Below are positions 54,043 to 64,000 of a stretch of DNA of 64,000 nucleotides, in pieces; position 1 is the first letter of the stretch; each line of letters begins with the position of its first letter. The notes under the pieces are model-generated. The model was not told where the DNA came from and made no database searches. It worked only from the letters and a program-made list of their open reading frames with translations. Both the position numbers and the translations under genes were made by a program. Source of the stretch: Prostheceraeus crozeri (taxonomy: Eukaryota; Platyhelminthes; Polycladida; Euryleptidae); the NCBI GenBank assembly GCA_907163375.1, contig CAJQUW010005219.1:148743-212742 (forward strand). Reading direction: 5' to 3'.

Positions 54043-57020
54043 CATGACAGTTACTTGCATTGGCCTCACGATTACCATCATTGAGGCTTTGTTGAAAGAA
54101 TAAGAGCCTTTTATTCTATCATTAAAAATAGAAATTTCATAGCATCCATCACAAAATGCAAGTGAGTCTTTAAAATTGACTACATAAATTGTCGCATAAT
54201 ATACTGTATTCATAAAATATTAGTTACATATTTCGAAATTTAAGTCAGAAAGAAGGTCAATTAATTTTCATAAAATTCAGTGCTTTTTTTTAATTAAAAT
54301 AATTTTTAGAAACTCTGACGCTCTGAAGTATTTTTACCAAAGTTAAAAGATATTATTCGATGATTTTTTAGAAATAAGATCTCAAGAAAAGTTCTGCACC
54401 AACAAGTTGCATTTTTTCGTTGTATCATTGCTTAATTTTTAATCAATTAATTGTTATTTGGTTATATTACATGTAGACGTTTTACACTAAAAAGCTTACA
54501 ACCTTTGAACCACACACCCGACTGAAAAATCTTTGCTTCAAGATAAGATGAAAACTTCATCTCGACCATAGACGAATTATCAACAGGAGAACTAAATGTG
54601 GATCACCGCTTCAACAAACAATGAAGATTTGTCAAATTCTAGTTATTGAATTATTTTCGTACGTTGACAAAATTTTTTCTTTTGAGATTTGGCCGAAGGC
54701 TAATAAAGACGAAATGATCCTCTTATCATAGATCATCTGTATCTCACAAATGAAATTTGTGCGTCGTCTGGTACAAATGGTACATAAGTTTACAAGTGGA
54801 AAATATGGCCTGATGTCGACTAATTGTCATTAAAATTGTCCATGCATCTACTAGATTTCCTACTTTACTGCTCACCAACCCTGTTTGTCAATTGAGGGAA
54901 GTTGTGTATCTACATGTTTACCCACTCTAATATTCTCTAGAAATGCTATAACGTTGCCAAAGTGGATCTTGCATTATCATTTATACTATTGAAATAAGGG
55001 ATATCATCCCATTAGTGAAAATGGCAAATAAATTCAAATGGATTTTGCTAGACTAGGACTAGGCAGGATCGTAGCCACCGAGACTAATTCTGCAGCCTTT
55101 TTGCAGGTAATGTCCGAAACATGCAAAGGGTTATATGAACCATGAATTAACAGATTTCTGTGAATTTATTATTAAATTTCTAGTCGCTGCATGGAATTAT
55201 AAAAAAGCAAATTTAAGAATTTATTAATCAGATGAATATAATTTTTATTGTGGGTATTAGTGATTGCCTTGATTGCACGTGCAATTGTGTACACCAATGT
55301 AGGTTTTGAATTATATCACAAAGCTTGACTACATTCAGTTTGCTGTGAGCCTCATTGAATTTACTCCGATGTGTGCCAGCATATGCAGGACTGGATTCCT
55401 TTTAATTCAAGTGTTTTGTTTATTTTTACTCGATTATAGTATCCACTTCGACAGTTTCATACATATGAAAATCATTATGACTCAGACGCTCTTCAAAGAG
55501 CAAATGAATGAATTTCGCTATTTATGTTTTTTCCTTCTTTTGTTCAATGTAATTCTAATAATATTCCTTATCTTTTCAGGTATTATTCTATTCTTTGCAA
55601 AGAAATTCACAGAAATATTTGATTGACGTGACTCTGCAGCTGTGTGTCATGAATGCGTTTGAATTGAATAAGTCATAAATCAGGTGAATGCGCGACAAAT
55701 GAGGGATGGTCGACGTACTTGTATGTTTTTATATTTAACTTCGCTCAAAATATGAGAACATTATCATTTCATTAATTATTGTTTTGGTGATGAGATTGCA
55801 ACCGGTGAAGATTGAACTCAAAGGACTCGCAAGTACAATCATTGCATTTTAATGCCCCAAATACTACTTTTAGATCGCTTGTTTTTAATTTCATGGTAAA
55901 TTTTGTTCGACAGAAGCTCTTGATTTGAAATTGCGCTTAATCAATGTGACTCTCTGCTCGATGTAGATCCATTCCTCCATTTCAATTTAGATCCACATGC
56001 ATGTAGAGACTCATGATATCTATACTGAAAAATATTCAAAATCATTATAATTGTTGTCTGTTGTTACTTGATTGTATGAAATGATGTCTTTAAGTTGGCA
56101 TAGAGATTTTTCAGATGTTTCACTGTTAATTATGCAATGTAATCTTATTGCAATAATGCCGTTACTTAGGATGAAAACACTTTCATAGGGTGTTTTATCT
56201 GGAATTAGCAGATTGTCGATGATAAGAAAAATCGAAAATGCCCAGTAATATTTTGACATTTTGAAATTTCCGTTGTTTCGTTGAAAATCAAAGCTGATCA
56301 TGAAATATTGATAGTGACATTTGCAATAGGTTGTAAGTTTTGCAACATTTCTGTTCGTCACTTTGTCATTTCATGAAGATATTTTCTACTTTTTATGATT
56401 TTAAGGTATAGTTAGCAACTGTTCTACAATTTTTCTGATGAACTTCTACAGTTTCTGATTGTATTGATATACGTATTGATTGAGTTGTTTCCTTTTCTTT
56501 CAACGTGCGAAACAACTCTTCTCTTTCAACATGTGGGAGCAGCTAAGTCGTAATAATTCGTTACACGATAAAGCTAAGCATGAGATTCGTCTTCGAGTGT
56601 TTTAATTTTGCTCTTAAATTTGCGAACGTAATGATCAACCGCTAAAGCTTGGGAGAAGTAGCACAAAATGGCTTTATTTTCTGCAATCTATATTCGGTCC
56701 TTTGTTATTTCAACAATTTTATTTTGTTATTGTACTAATAACATTATTTTACCCAATAATATATTCGGTCCATAATATCTTATATTCGGTACATTTCCAT
56801 ATTTGGTTCTCTATAAAGGGTATATACAGGGTCACAAATATATCAATTGTACTTGCACATTATTCCAATGATAAGTTAAGAGTGTAGAAATTTACCGGTC
56901 TTTAATGCACAGGATATTATTAATGCCCAGTGAATGAAACAGGTTTATAATGACAGCAATGTCCATTGATACTGGACTTTCATTGAAATAATCCTAAGGC
57001 ACTTAAGTTAAAGCCCTATA
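54043..57020. other. No gene seen
   Basis: AT-rich host-like sequence. Frames at 55306-55626 (+, very hydrophobic, 106 codons) and 56020-56361 (-, 113 codons) have no recognisable domain, no promoter and odd composition. I treat them as chance. Confidence 0.5.
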
Positions 57021-57861
57021 TCCAAGGTTGGGTCTAATCTTGGGGTGCACCCCAAGACCCACGACCAAGATTGATCTTGGGTATAATCTTGGGTGTCACC
57101 CAAGATTTGACCCAAGATTGACCAGATTTCAGTAAAAGATGTACAACTGGCAATTCTTGAAGACAGACTTTGAAATTGATTTTGTTGATACGAAGCACAC
57201 TTTTCTATTAGCGTATTTATCTATCGTCTTGGCTTGATATTCGTCATTGGCTTACAATTCTCGGCCGATATTCAGCTTTGATTTAATGTTGATAGCCAAA
57301 TACTTCATTAATGTATTATTATAGATTTCTGTCAGAACTTGACCTATTTTACAAGGCTTTAAATGTTTATGCTAATAAAAGCAAATGATAAAAAGCTTAA
57401 CATTGTATTAGGCATTTACCATTTCTTAGTTTTTTACATATGCAGCATAAATGAAGTACAGTGTAGGCCTAAATAATATTAACGGTTTTATAAATATAAT
57501 AACGGCAACCTATACAAAAATGATAATTAGGCTAATTATTATCAGATGGTGTAAAACATAGGCATATGTTTGATTACCATGTGTAGATATAATTTTGACT
57601 CAAAACGACTACAATAATCAAGTGTAGACAAATACACATTTAGGCCAAATATTGTAAAGTACTCACATATTGTAAACGTGCTAACATACTGATTTCAAGG
57701 ACTACGACTTTTTTGATTTTCCGGGTAAATTCTACATAGGCCCACAAGTATGTATTACACTTGCATTCTTTTACACTCTATATTTTTTAATCTTGGGTTT
57801 TAAATCTTGGATGTCACCCAAGACCCAAGATTAAACCCAAGACCCAAGATCCAACCTTGCT
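57021..57861. mobile_element. Non-autonomous element with CCAAGGTTGG-type inverted ends
   Basis: The left end CCAAGGTTGGGTCTAATCTT (57021 on) is mirrored by the right end AGACCCAAGATCCAACCTTG (57835-57855). Inside each end are further CTTGGGTC / GACCCAAG units in both directions (57045-57125 and 57788-57860). There is no coding capacity. The class is not known. It is 0.84 kb long. Confidence 0.7.
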
Positions 57862-58740
57862 ATATCAATGACTATTATCCCTATTTTGGATTTGAAAAAT
57901 AATCCTATTTGTCGTAACGCGGCAGCAATCTTGCGTCCCGAAATGCACGAGCAAAAACAATGCCATTCGAAGCTTGTACTATGAATGGACTTCTTCTACT
58001 GGCAGACTTACCGGTCAACAAAATTAGTTGAGCATCACCAATATCGAATAGCAGCAAAATTCAAACTGCCACGCATCGACAACTAATACATTACATCACA
58101 GATGTCATCACACCAATGCAGTCATGCAAGATATCCATTGCCACAACAACATGGATTCTTATGCACTTGCAATCAATCATTCGCTGAGCAATCTGTGCTG
58201 CAACACTGCTAACTCACACATAGATATAAAAGTTCAACTCAATGTCCAACACCTTGCAATATATCAATCATGCCTAGATTTTGAAAGCATCGATGAAGAT
58301 ATATTACCTTTCAAATGACAGCAATATAGCTGATCATTTGAAAGGCAATATATGCAGTTACTGAACTAAAAATCTATGACACCAAAAATCCAAGATTTTG
58401 ATCTGTCAATGACTTAAATCTATGATGATTTTCTACATAACCCATGCAGTTCAGAACATTTAAGTATGTTAAGCTTCAGATGCCTACTAATCATAATTGT
58501 GAACATAGGAATCTCAATGCCATTTTCACTGGGAACGCGAAGATGGTTGGTGGAATGCTCTACCTCAATGGTATATACTAATATCATAATATCATTAATC
58601 ATGCAATTAAGGCCGTCTAATTTGGAATTGGAGCTATATAAACGATTTTCATAGAAAAAATGACATGTGAAATATTGGCGGACAACCCTTCTTACTCAGT
58701 AACAATGAGCGGCCTCGGCTGTACGGATCATTGATGCTTG
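57862..58740. other. No gene seen
   Basis: AT-rich sequence. A small local inverted repeat, ATATTACCTTTCAAATGA against TCATTTGAAAGGCAATATAT, lies at 58301-58352. Nothing else. Confidence 0.5.
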
Positions 58741-58747
58741 AAAAAGC

Positions 58748-59005
58748 TAGGCATGATTGCTATTATGTAATAGATAATGCATAGATTTGAGGTCATTATT
58801 GCTATAATTACCGAGAGCCGAAGGCTCGAGGTTATTATGACAAATAATGACCGAAGAAATCTATGCATTATCTGTTATAATGCATGACTTTTTCCATAGA
58901 AGTTTACACCAGGTTAATAATTTCCAACCAGGAAAATAATTACCTGCTTCGTGGAACTTATTAACCTGTGGACATAGAAGGCCTTGCAAAATCATGCATT
59001 ATAAT
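58748..59005. mobile_element. Fold-back MITE
   Basis: A long imperfect palindrome. Its left arm (58752-58814, with AATAGATAATGCATAGATTT and GGTCATTATT) pairs with the right arm (58828-58893, with AATAATGACC and AAATCTATGCATTATCTGTT). The centre is GAGCC-GAA-GGCTC (58815-58827). A second, nested fold with AGGTTAATAA / TTATTAACCT follows at 58912-58975. A CATGCATTATAATG box repeats at 58993. Confidence 0.75.
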
Positions 59006-59454
59006 GAATGCGTGCTATGATTCATGCACATGTCGAAGTCTGTGGAAGTTTCTGGTGTTGCCGGCTCTGGGACGGTATCAATGAAATAATGCCGCATAGC
59101 ATTCACTACAATATAATTTCACTTGTTGGCCCTAAACGTGGATGCTGTTGACTTCCGAAGCACAGGCTGTGAAATTATAAAATGTTTTGCGATAATTGAA
59201 TTTGATTTTTCCAACAGTGAGACAAAATTAGTTGATCGAAAATTGGAATAATTTTATGTTAAATTTAATTATAATGACTGCGATATTCTATCTAATAATT
59301 CCTCCTTGTCAAATAATTTTCTGTCAAGTTTCACGAACTGCAACTTATATAAGTGTGTTTGTATTCTTAATAGTTTTGCACTTCTCCGAACATAAAACAT
59401 AATTATGTACGCTCTAAGTTGTAATAGTAGTAAAAACTGTGCCCTACTACGAGT

Positions 59455-59625
59455 GGGATAGGTACAGGGATAGGTACATGTAAAATTCAGTGTTACAGTT
59501 AGGTACATGTATGATCTAGTGTTATGAATAGGAACATGGGATAGGTACATGTAAAAATAGCTGTGTTATGAATAGGAACATGCATGACTTCTGTCTTATT
59601 GGATAGGTACATGTGTTTGGTAGAC
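59455..59625. repeat. Minisatellite, GGATAGGTACATGTAAAA type
   Basis: Six or so irregular copies of a 30-45 bp unit with ATAGGTACATG and AGTGTTATGAATAGGAACATG. No gene. Confidence 0.75.
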
Positions 59626-59899
59626 TGGGTTGAGTACATTGCGTTTCGGAATGTCTATGATCGAACTTGTGCGACTTGGTTCTGAGTACTTGGGTACGTA
59701 CCGATAGACGTCCGTTGTTTGGTGTTGCATGAGCTTGCTCAATTGCGACTATTGTGGCAATTATTTTAAATGTAGCACTATTTAGATGTGAAACTTTAAT
59801 GTGCAGTTATGATTTAGTTACTCCTCAATAAGAAAACCAATTCCAGAATTATGTTTAAAGTGAAAAAGACAAGAGATTTACAAAGTAAGTCTAATTTAA

Positions 59900-60200
59900 G
59901 CATGAAAAATAAATGATGGGTACAAATCACGTCCCTCAGGTGACTCCATGATCTTTAGGAAGTCATCACACCATTTATGAAATGTCTGATTGTTGGTGAA
60001 GTCATGCTCACACTCGTGTACCGGACACTTTACTGGTAGTCCACTCCGCCTTTGAAGGGCTGTCACAGTTGAAGTTTTTCATAAGGCCTTTTTGCAGCCG
60101 CAACAGAGATGCACGGTCATATCCAACTGACATCCCATAATGACTTAGCTGTCATTTTGAAAATAGAATAAAGGTTTTGAGGACATGCTTCTTGTTATGG
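59900..60200 (-). pseudogene. Possible zinc-finger gene relic
   Basis: Read right to left, one frame gives CPVHECEHDFTNNQTFHKWCDDF and LKIMESPEGRDL, preceded by LQRRSGLPVK. This looks like a C2H2-type finger near the end of a protein. No start, no continuing frame. Low support. Confidence 0.25.
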
Positions 60201-60389
60201 AACGTTGAGGATAAGTACTTGACAGTTTGGAACAATGACATCCTTTATATAGTTATACCGGGTAGTCAAAAAGTTCTTGGACTCTGGGCAATGTTACACA
60301 AATATTTTATTTGAATTGAAAAACAAATAACTATGTCTATACAGGAGGAGGTATGCACGATAATAGTCTAAAGAACAATACTCACACAA

Positions 60390-61398
60390 ATTTATTCAAA
60401 ATGAAGTCCATTGGCCTGTATACATCGGTCTATTCTGTTGGCCCAATCACGAAATGCTGTAGTGAAATGATGATGATCGATATTTTCAATTTCTTGGGTG
60501 ATCTTATTTCTAAACACTTTGTCTTTCAAATAGGACCAAAGAAATGAATCACACACAGTCAAATCCGGAGGACGTGCTGGCCCTCTTCGGCCGATCCATC
60601 GTCCTTGCAAATGCTGATCTAGCAAGTTTCTCACATCTGCTGCATAATGGCATGAAGCCCCATCTTGCTGAAAGATCATATCTCTTCCAGTACGACGAGT
60701 AAATACGGTATTACAAGTGGAACAACAACATTGTCTATGTATCTTTCCGCGTTCATAGTCTCCTCTTGAATAATGTAAGAAACAAGACCTCTGCATGAAA
60801 CCAGAGCCCAAACTTTTAAAGATCTTGTAGTGCAACTTTTATTTGTAATGCGAACGTGGGGATTTTCAATTGACCAGTAGTGTAAATTGTGTTTGTTCAC
60901 ATTCCATTTAAATGAAACGAACACTCATCACTGAATGTAATTTTTCTCAAGTAAGCAGGGTCATTTTGCAAATTGTTTTTCATAATTTGACAGAACTGCA
61001 ATCTTCTGTCATCGTCGCCATCGTGCAATTCTTGCGAATAAGTAGGCTTGTAAGGATGGGCATGTTTTTTTATGTAAAATGTTAAAAGCACTTCCATGTG
61101 ATACGTCCAGTTCATCTGCAATGTCATCAATTGACAATCTAGGATCATTTGTAATCAGTTGCCTGGTTTCTTCAACCTTGTCGTCTCCACTTGCAGTGAC
61201 TGGTCTTCCTGATCTTGGACGATGTTTTATGACTGATCCAGTTTCCAAAAGTAAATCTCTTAAAAAGTACAACGTACTCTTTGCTGGGCAGTCCTTATTG
61301 AACATGTCTCTATATTTTTCTGCTACTTGTGCAGGACTTTTAAATTAAATCATCCAAGACGCCAAATATACTTTTTCTTCAATCGGTAAATCACCCAT
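60390..61398 (-). pseudogene. mariner transposase (DD34D)
   Basis: Start MGDLPIEEKVYLASW at 61398. HTH region SIDDIADELDVSHGSAFNIL, then catalytic Asp boxes TFSDECSFHLNG, IFQQDGASCHY and PPDLTVCDSFLW. The third residue is Asp with mariner-like spacing. An in-frame TAA stands at codon 18, and shifts occur near 60900 and 61050. The end is NGLHFE, 60392. Confidence 0.85.
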
Positions 61399-61428
61399 CA
61401 CGCACAGCAGCTAATGTTGTAGTCACAA

Positions 61429-61922
61429 ATGCTACAGACGCGCGCCGTACGATTTCTCAGGTTTCTCTCGGTTTCATGCAGAGGTCTTGTTTCTTACATT
61501 ATTCAAGAGGAGACTATAAACGCGGAAAGATACATAGACAATGTTGTTGTTCCACTTGTAATACCGTATTTTACTCGTCGTACTGGAAGAGATATGATCT
61601 TTCAGCAAGATGGGGCTTCATGCCATTATGCAGCAGATGTGAGAAACTTGCTAGATCAGCATTTGCAAGGACGATGGATCGGCCGAAGAGGGCCAGTCGA
61701 ATGGCCAGCACGTTCTCCGGATTTGACTGTGTGTGATTCATTTCTTTGGTCCTATTTGAAAGACAAAGTGTTTACTCCTGGAGAACGATTTGCTAATCTC
61801 AACAATTTAATAAGATCACCCAAGAAATTGAAAATATCGATCATCATCATTTCACTACTGCATTTCGTGATTGGGCCAACAGAATAGACCGATGTATACA
61901 GGCCAATGGACTTCATTTTGAA
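61429..61922 (+). pseudogene. mariner transposase 3' half, inverted duplicate
   Basis: The same C-terminal part on the plus strand: SCRGLVSYIIQEETINAERY, IFQQDGASCHYAADVRNL, VEWPARSPDLTVCDSFLW. Near 61775 it has about 30 bp (TCCTGGAGAACGATTTGC) not found in the minus-strand copy, which keeps RNKITQEIENI there. It has no N-terminal part. Confidence 0.85.
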
Positions 61923-62090
61923 TAAATTTGTGTGAGTATTGTTCTTTAGACTATTACTGTGTATACCTCCTCTTGTATAGACATAGTTATTTGTTTTTCA
62001 ATTCAAATAAAATGTTTGTGTAACATTGCCCATAGTCCAAGGACTTTTTGACTACCCGGTATAGTCTTTAGGGAAGTTCGGCACCTCTCT

Positions 62091-62215
62091 GATTGGCTGC
62101 TAGGATTTCCTTTGTTTAAAAAGTATATAAGTCCGAGGTTTGCACCAATTCTTATCAAAGGTTCTAATTCTCAAGCTTACGACAAGTTTCAACTTTATAA
62201 TTTATTTATTTAACG
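62091..62215 (+). promoter_or_regulatory. Promoter with inverted CCAAT and TATA boxes
   Basis: GATTGGCTG (62091-62099) and TATATAA (62124-62130) are well spaced. A leader of about 60 bp without introns leads to the ATG at 62216 (AACGATGG). Confidence 0.6.
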
Positions 62216-62662
62216 ATGGATCGCACCAATGCACAAAAGGAATCTCCGATCGAGAATGGTACTATGGAACGTACCAATACACCTCCGCAATCTCCAATGG
62301 AGCTATCTACAACACCAAACGAGCCGGTGGTGTTCACCCAAGCCCCTGCATCTCCCGACTACTCGAGTGATGATAGTGACGTATCAATCGAGACGATGCG
62401 GCACATGAATAGGAAGTCAATGAGAACCCCACTATATGGAAGGGTCACTGTCAAAGTGAAGAAGGCGCCGAAGAAGTACCACAGCAAACGGGTCTTCATG
62501 CAAATGGAGCCGAACGAGCGGAACTTCACAACCGCTCTTGAGTTCTCCGTAACTGACCTAGGCACACCACGTCGCTGTCCCTGTGCGCCCAAGAAGACCA
62601 GGGTCTGTGTGCAAGTTGACTTAAAGAAACTAGTTCTATTTCCCAATATCGATGACATTTAG
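62216..62662 (+). CDS. Unknown intronless protein, 148 codons
   Basis: An uninterrupted frame, MDRTNAQKESPIENG, with its own TATA box and a poly-A signal 105 bp after the stop. Residues 1-60 are Pro/Ser/Thr-rich and acidic (PDYSSDDSDVS at about 47-57) and look disordered. Residues 65-100 are basic (RVTVKVKKAPKKYHSKR). The end has a cysteine-bearing basic box RRCPCAPKKTRVC and VDLKKLVLFPNIDDI. Codon use is more GC-rich than the surroundings. I do not recognise a family. The compact form (promoter, one exon, poly-A in 0.65 kb) would suit a gene of a DNA virus or large element as well as a host gene. Confidence 0.6.
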   Translation: MDRTNAQKESPIENGTMERTNTPPQSPMELSTTPNEPVVFTQAPASPDYSSDDSDVSIETMRHMNRKSMRTPLYGRVTVKVKKAPKKYHSKRVFMQMEPNERNFTTALEFSVTDLGTPRRCPCAPKKTRVCVQVDLKKLVLFPNIDDI

Positions 62663-62764
62663 TGTTATTCTCTTCTTTCTTTAATATTTAATTGCATGTA
62701 TCAACAAATTTGTTTTGTTATTTCACAAATTGGTCCTCCATTTAGGTATGAATGGGACATGGGG

Positions 62765-62770
62765 AATAAA
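62765..62770 (+). terminator. Poly-A signal AATAAA
   Basis: First canonical AATAAA after the stop at 62662. More AATAAA-like sites follow at 62816 and 62851. Confidence 0.5.
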
Positions 62771-62919
62771 TATCTATAATTGCTTATGCTCAATATAGAA
62801 ATTCAGATTAACTTTCAAATAAAAATCAAATATGAAGACATCAACTTAAAATAAATAGGAACATATAACTTCTAAAGAAGCAGTTATGTTGTTACTCTTA
62901 AAATCCTTGTAGCAGTCCA

Positions 62920-63245
62920 GGATGATATCATACATGTGTCATACGGACACCATTAGAATGAGAATGAAAATAGCATTCGAATGATATAAGGTATGTACCT
63001 ATTCGATGGGAAAATCCTAGTTGTATGCAACTGTATGCAAGCAGAAAAATGTTAGATTTTAAAATTCACTAAGTTTTTAGCCCATTCTTTAAAGGTATGT
63101 AGCTCTCTGGTTATATGTCATACATGTGTCATACAATACACCATTAGAATCAGAATGAAACGAGCATTCGAATGATATATTGTATGTACCCATTTGATGA
63201 GTAAATTCTAGTTGTATGCATCTGTATGCAACTCGAAAAATTCCA
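62920..63245. repeat. Two-copy repeat of about 125-135 bp
   Basis: Copies at 62924-63049 and 63110-63243 share CATACATGTGTCATAC, CATTCGAATGATAT and CTAGTTGTATGCA. Separated by unrelated sequence. Confidence 0.8.
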
Positions 63246-63329
63246 AATTTTTTTACAAAAATGACTAAGTTTACAAATTTTCAAAGTTAAGTTTCACAAC
63301 TAAAAATGACGATAATATACCAACCTCTA

Positions 63330-63560
63330 CACTTGACCTTGACCTTAGACTTGACCTTGACCTTTGACCTTCATACACTTCATGCACGGGGGAGGGGCCT
63401 CAAAATTTCTCGGGCGCTTCGCGCCTTCGAAATTTTTCGGATTATAGGATAAATAAATTTTCGAAAATTTATTTACACATGGGTTCCGGGCGCCATTGAT
63501 ACTCTTCTTGCTTCCCTAACCCTAACTTTAACACTTACCCTAACCCTAACCCTCGTCATT
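63330..63560. repeat. CTTGAC repeat, hairpin and telomere-like tract
   Basis: CTTGACCTTGACCTT-type repeats at 63335-63372. A hairpin GGCGC-TTC-GCGCC (63413-63425) lies within longer AAAATTTC/GAAATTTT arms. Then CCCTAACCCTAA-type telomere-like repeats at 63514-63553, partly degenerate. Confidence 0.75.
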
Positions 63561-63864
63561 AAATTTGTTTATTTAAATTTTGGCGCGAAATTTGAATTTT
63601 CGAAATTTGGCGCGCAATTTGAAATTTACAATTTCTTAAACAATTCAAGCATCTGATATCTATAAATTCAAATGATAAGATGTCTTTAAATAATAGCATT
63701 TCAAGCAATATATCATTCCATCATTTTATATTATTTTGAATTGACTCCAATGCTTGTGTGTAGAAATCTTTCAACACATTTGATGGCGCTTTCATTTCTA
63801 AGTTTAAAAATAAATCAGCTGTTTAATTTCTTGTTTGAGTTATCAATTTTGTTTCACCGTACCA

Positions 63865-63930
63865 ATTCCAGGATGTGATGTCACAAGGTTTTTGTTCATA
63901 GTTGCTTTGTCAATTTCATATATAAAGAAG
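63865..63930 (+). promoter_or_regulatory. Promoter-like site at the window end
   Basis: The CRE-like palindrome TGTGATGTCACA (63873-63884) is followed by TATATAAAG (63919-63927). A gene may start just beyond the window. Spacing is similar to the 62.1 kb promoter. Confidence 0.4.
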
Positions 63931-64000
63931 TTGCACACAACGAATTTTCACTCATTTTCAAATAATTCAGTGTCCATAGCAGACGTCGTTCTTCGTTCCT

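Larger units (their letters stand above)
60258..62059. mobile_element. mariner element with duplicated inverted 3' half
   Basis: Both ends are CCGGGTAGTCAAAAAGT next to TA (60256-60257 and 62060-62061). The left 560 bp or so (60258-60815) and the right 590 bp (61465-62059) are near-identical inverted copies of the transposase 3' part plus 3' end. The N-terminal part of the gene is present once (up to 61398), followed by a GC-rich junction at 61400-61440. The original 5' end is gone. The element thus folds on itself. Confidence 0.85.

Noticed and set aside
55306-55626. A 106-codon very hydrophobic frame as a membrane-protein gene
   Set aside because: Biased T-rich DNA gives hydrophobic codons by chance. 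There is no promoter, no splice signals and no recognised family.
1-64000. CRISPR array, rRNA or tRNA genes
   Set aside because: No regularly spaced identical repeats with unique spacers were seen, and I found no convincing tRNA cloverleaf or rRNA core sequence. A tRNA scan was not possible here.

Overview
This is a window of animal nuclear DNA, most likely from a marine invertebrate. The signs are canonical GT-AG intron signals, TATA-box promoters, a short TTAGGG-type (CCCTAA) interstitial tract near 63.5 kb, and a mix of LINEs, piggyBac, Tc1, mariner and Polinton elements. The sequence alone does not fix the phylum. Almost every recognisable coding stretch belongs to a mobile element. The one compact gene that looks intact and is not obviously part of an element is an unknown 148-codon gene at 62.2 kb.

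Layout: 1-1.5 kb holds the 3' part of a Jockey/CR1-like LINE that runs into a 0.5 kb CT-rich simple repeat. 2.8-6.2 kb is a whole-length but decayed piggyBac element with exact TTAA target duplications and arrays of subterminal repeats. 8.06-11.5 kb is a nearly full-length APE-type LINE with ORF1 and ORF2. From 12.46 to 32.96 kb lies a Tc1-like transposon split by a 19.2 kb Polinton (adintovirus-like element, here P1, 13381-32555), which has 0.6 kb terminal inverted repeats and a perfect 6 bp target duplication (GTTGTT). P1 carries adenain-like protease, integrase, a phospholipase A2-like domain, major capsid, minor capsid and fibre-like genes, zinc-finger genes, two different packaging-type ATPases, protein-primed DNA polymerase B, penton and a membrane protein. 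It has decayed, with about ten to twelve breaks.

From 33.3 to 34.5 kb is an old relic of a LINE with a restriction-like endonuclease, cut at a TTAA by the end of another piggyBac-like element. 38.0-39.1 kb is a satellite with a unit of about 315-325 bp. 39.2-41.8 kb contains two promoter-plus-leader modules with a shared structured repeat. 40.9-41.4 kb (minus strand) and 42.0-43.97 kb (plus strand) are two head-to-head fragments from other, more GC-rich Polinton lineages, both from the N-terminal region of the polymerase-type protein. 43.97-54.04 kb is a second, truncated and rearranged relative of P1 (P2). P2 shares the capsid-integrase-protease block but has a different neighbour gene (possibly sliding-clamp-like), and it is interrupted by a 2.1 kb restriction-endonuclease LINE.

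54.0-60.2 kb is mostly non-coding, with an 0.84 kb element ending in inverted repeats and a fold-back MITE. 60.26-62.06 kb is a mariner whose 5' end has been replaced by an inverted copy of its 3' half. The window ends with the unknown gene, repeats and a second promoter-like site.

The most unusual signal runs across these units. A family of 13-nt hairpins with 5-bp arms and a 3-nt loop (often GAA/TTC) appears at different positions in P1 and P2, sometimes as clean in-frame inserts and sometimes in 63-77 bp inserts. The same shape appears in the leader repeats, at the centre of the MITE and near 63.4 kb. It may be a tiny mobile palindrome.
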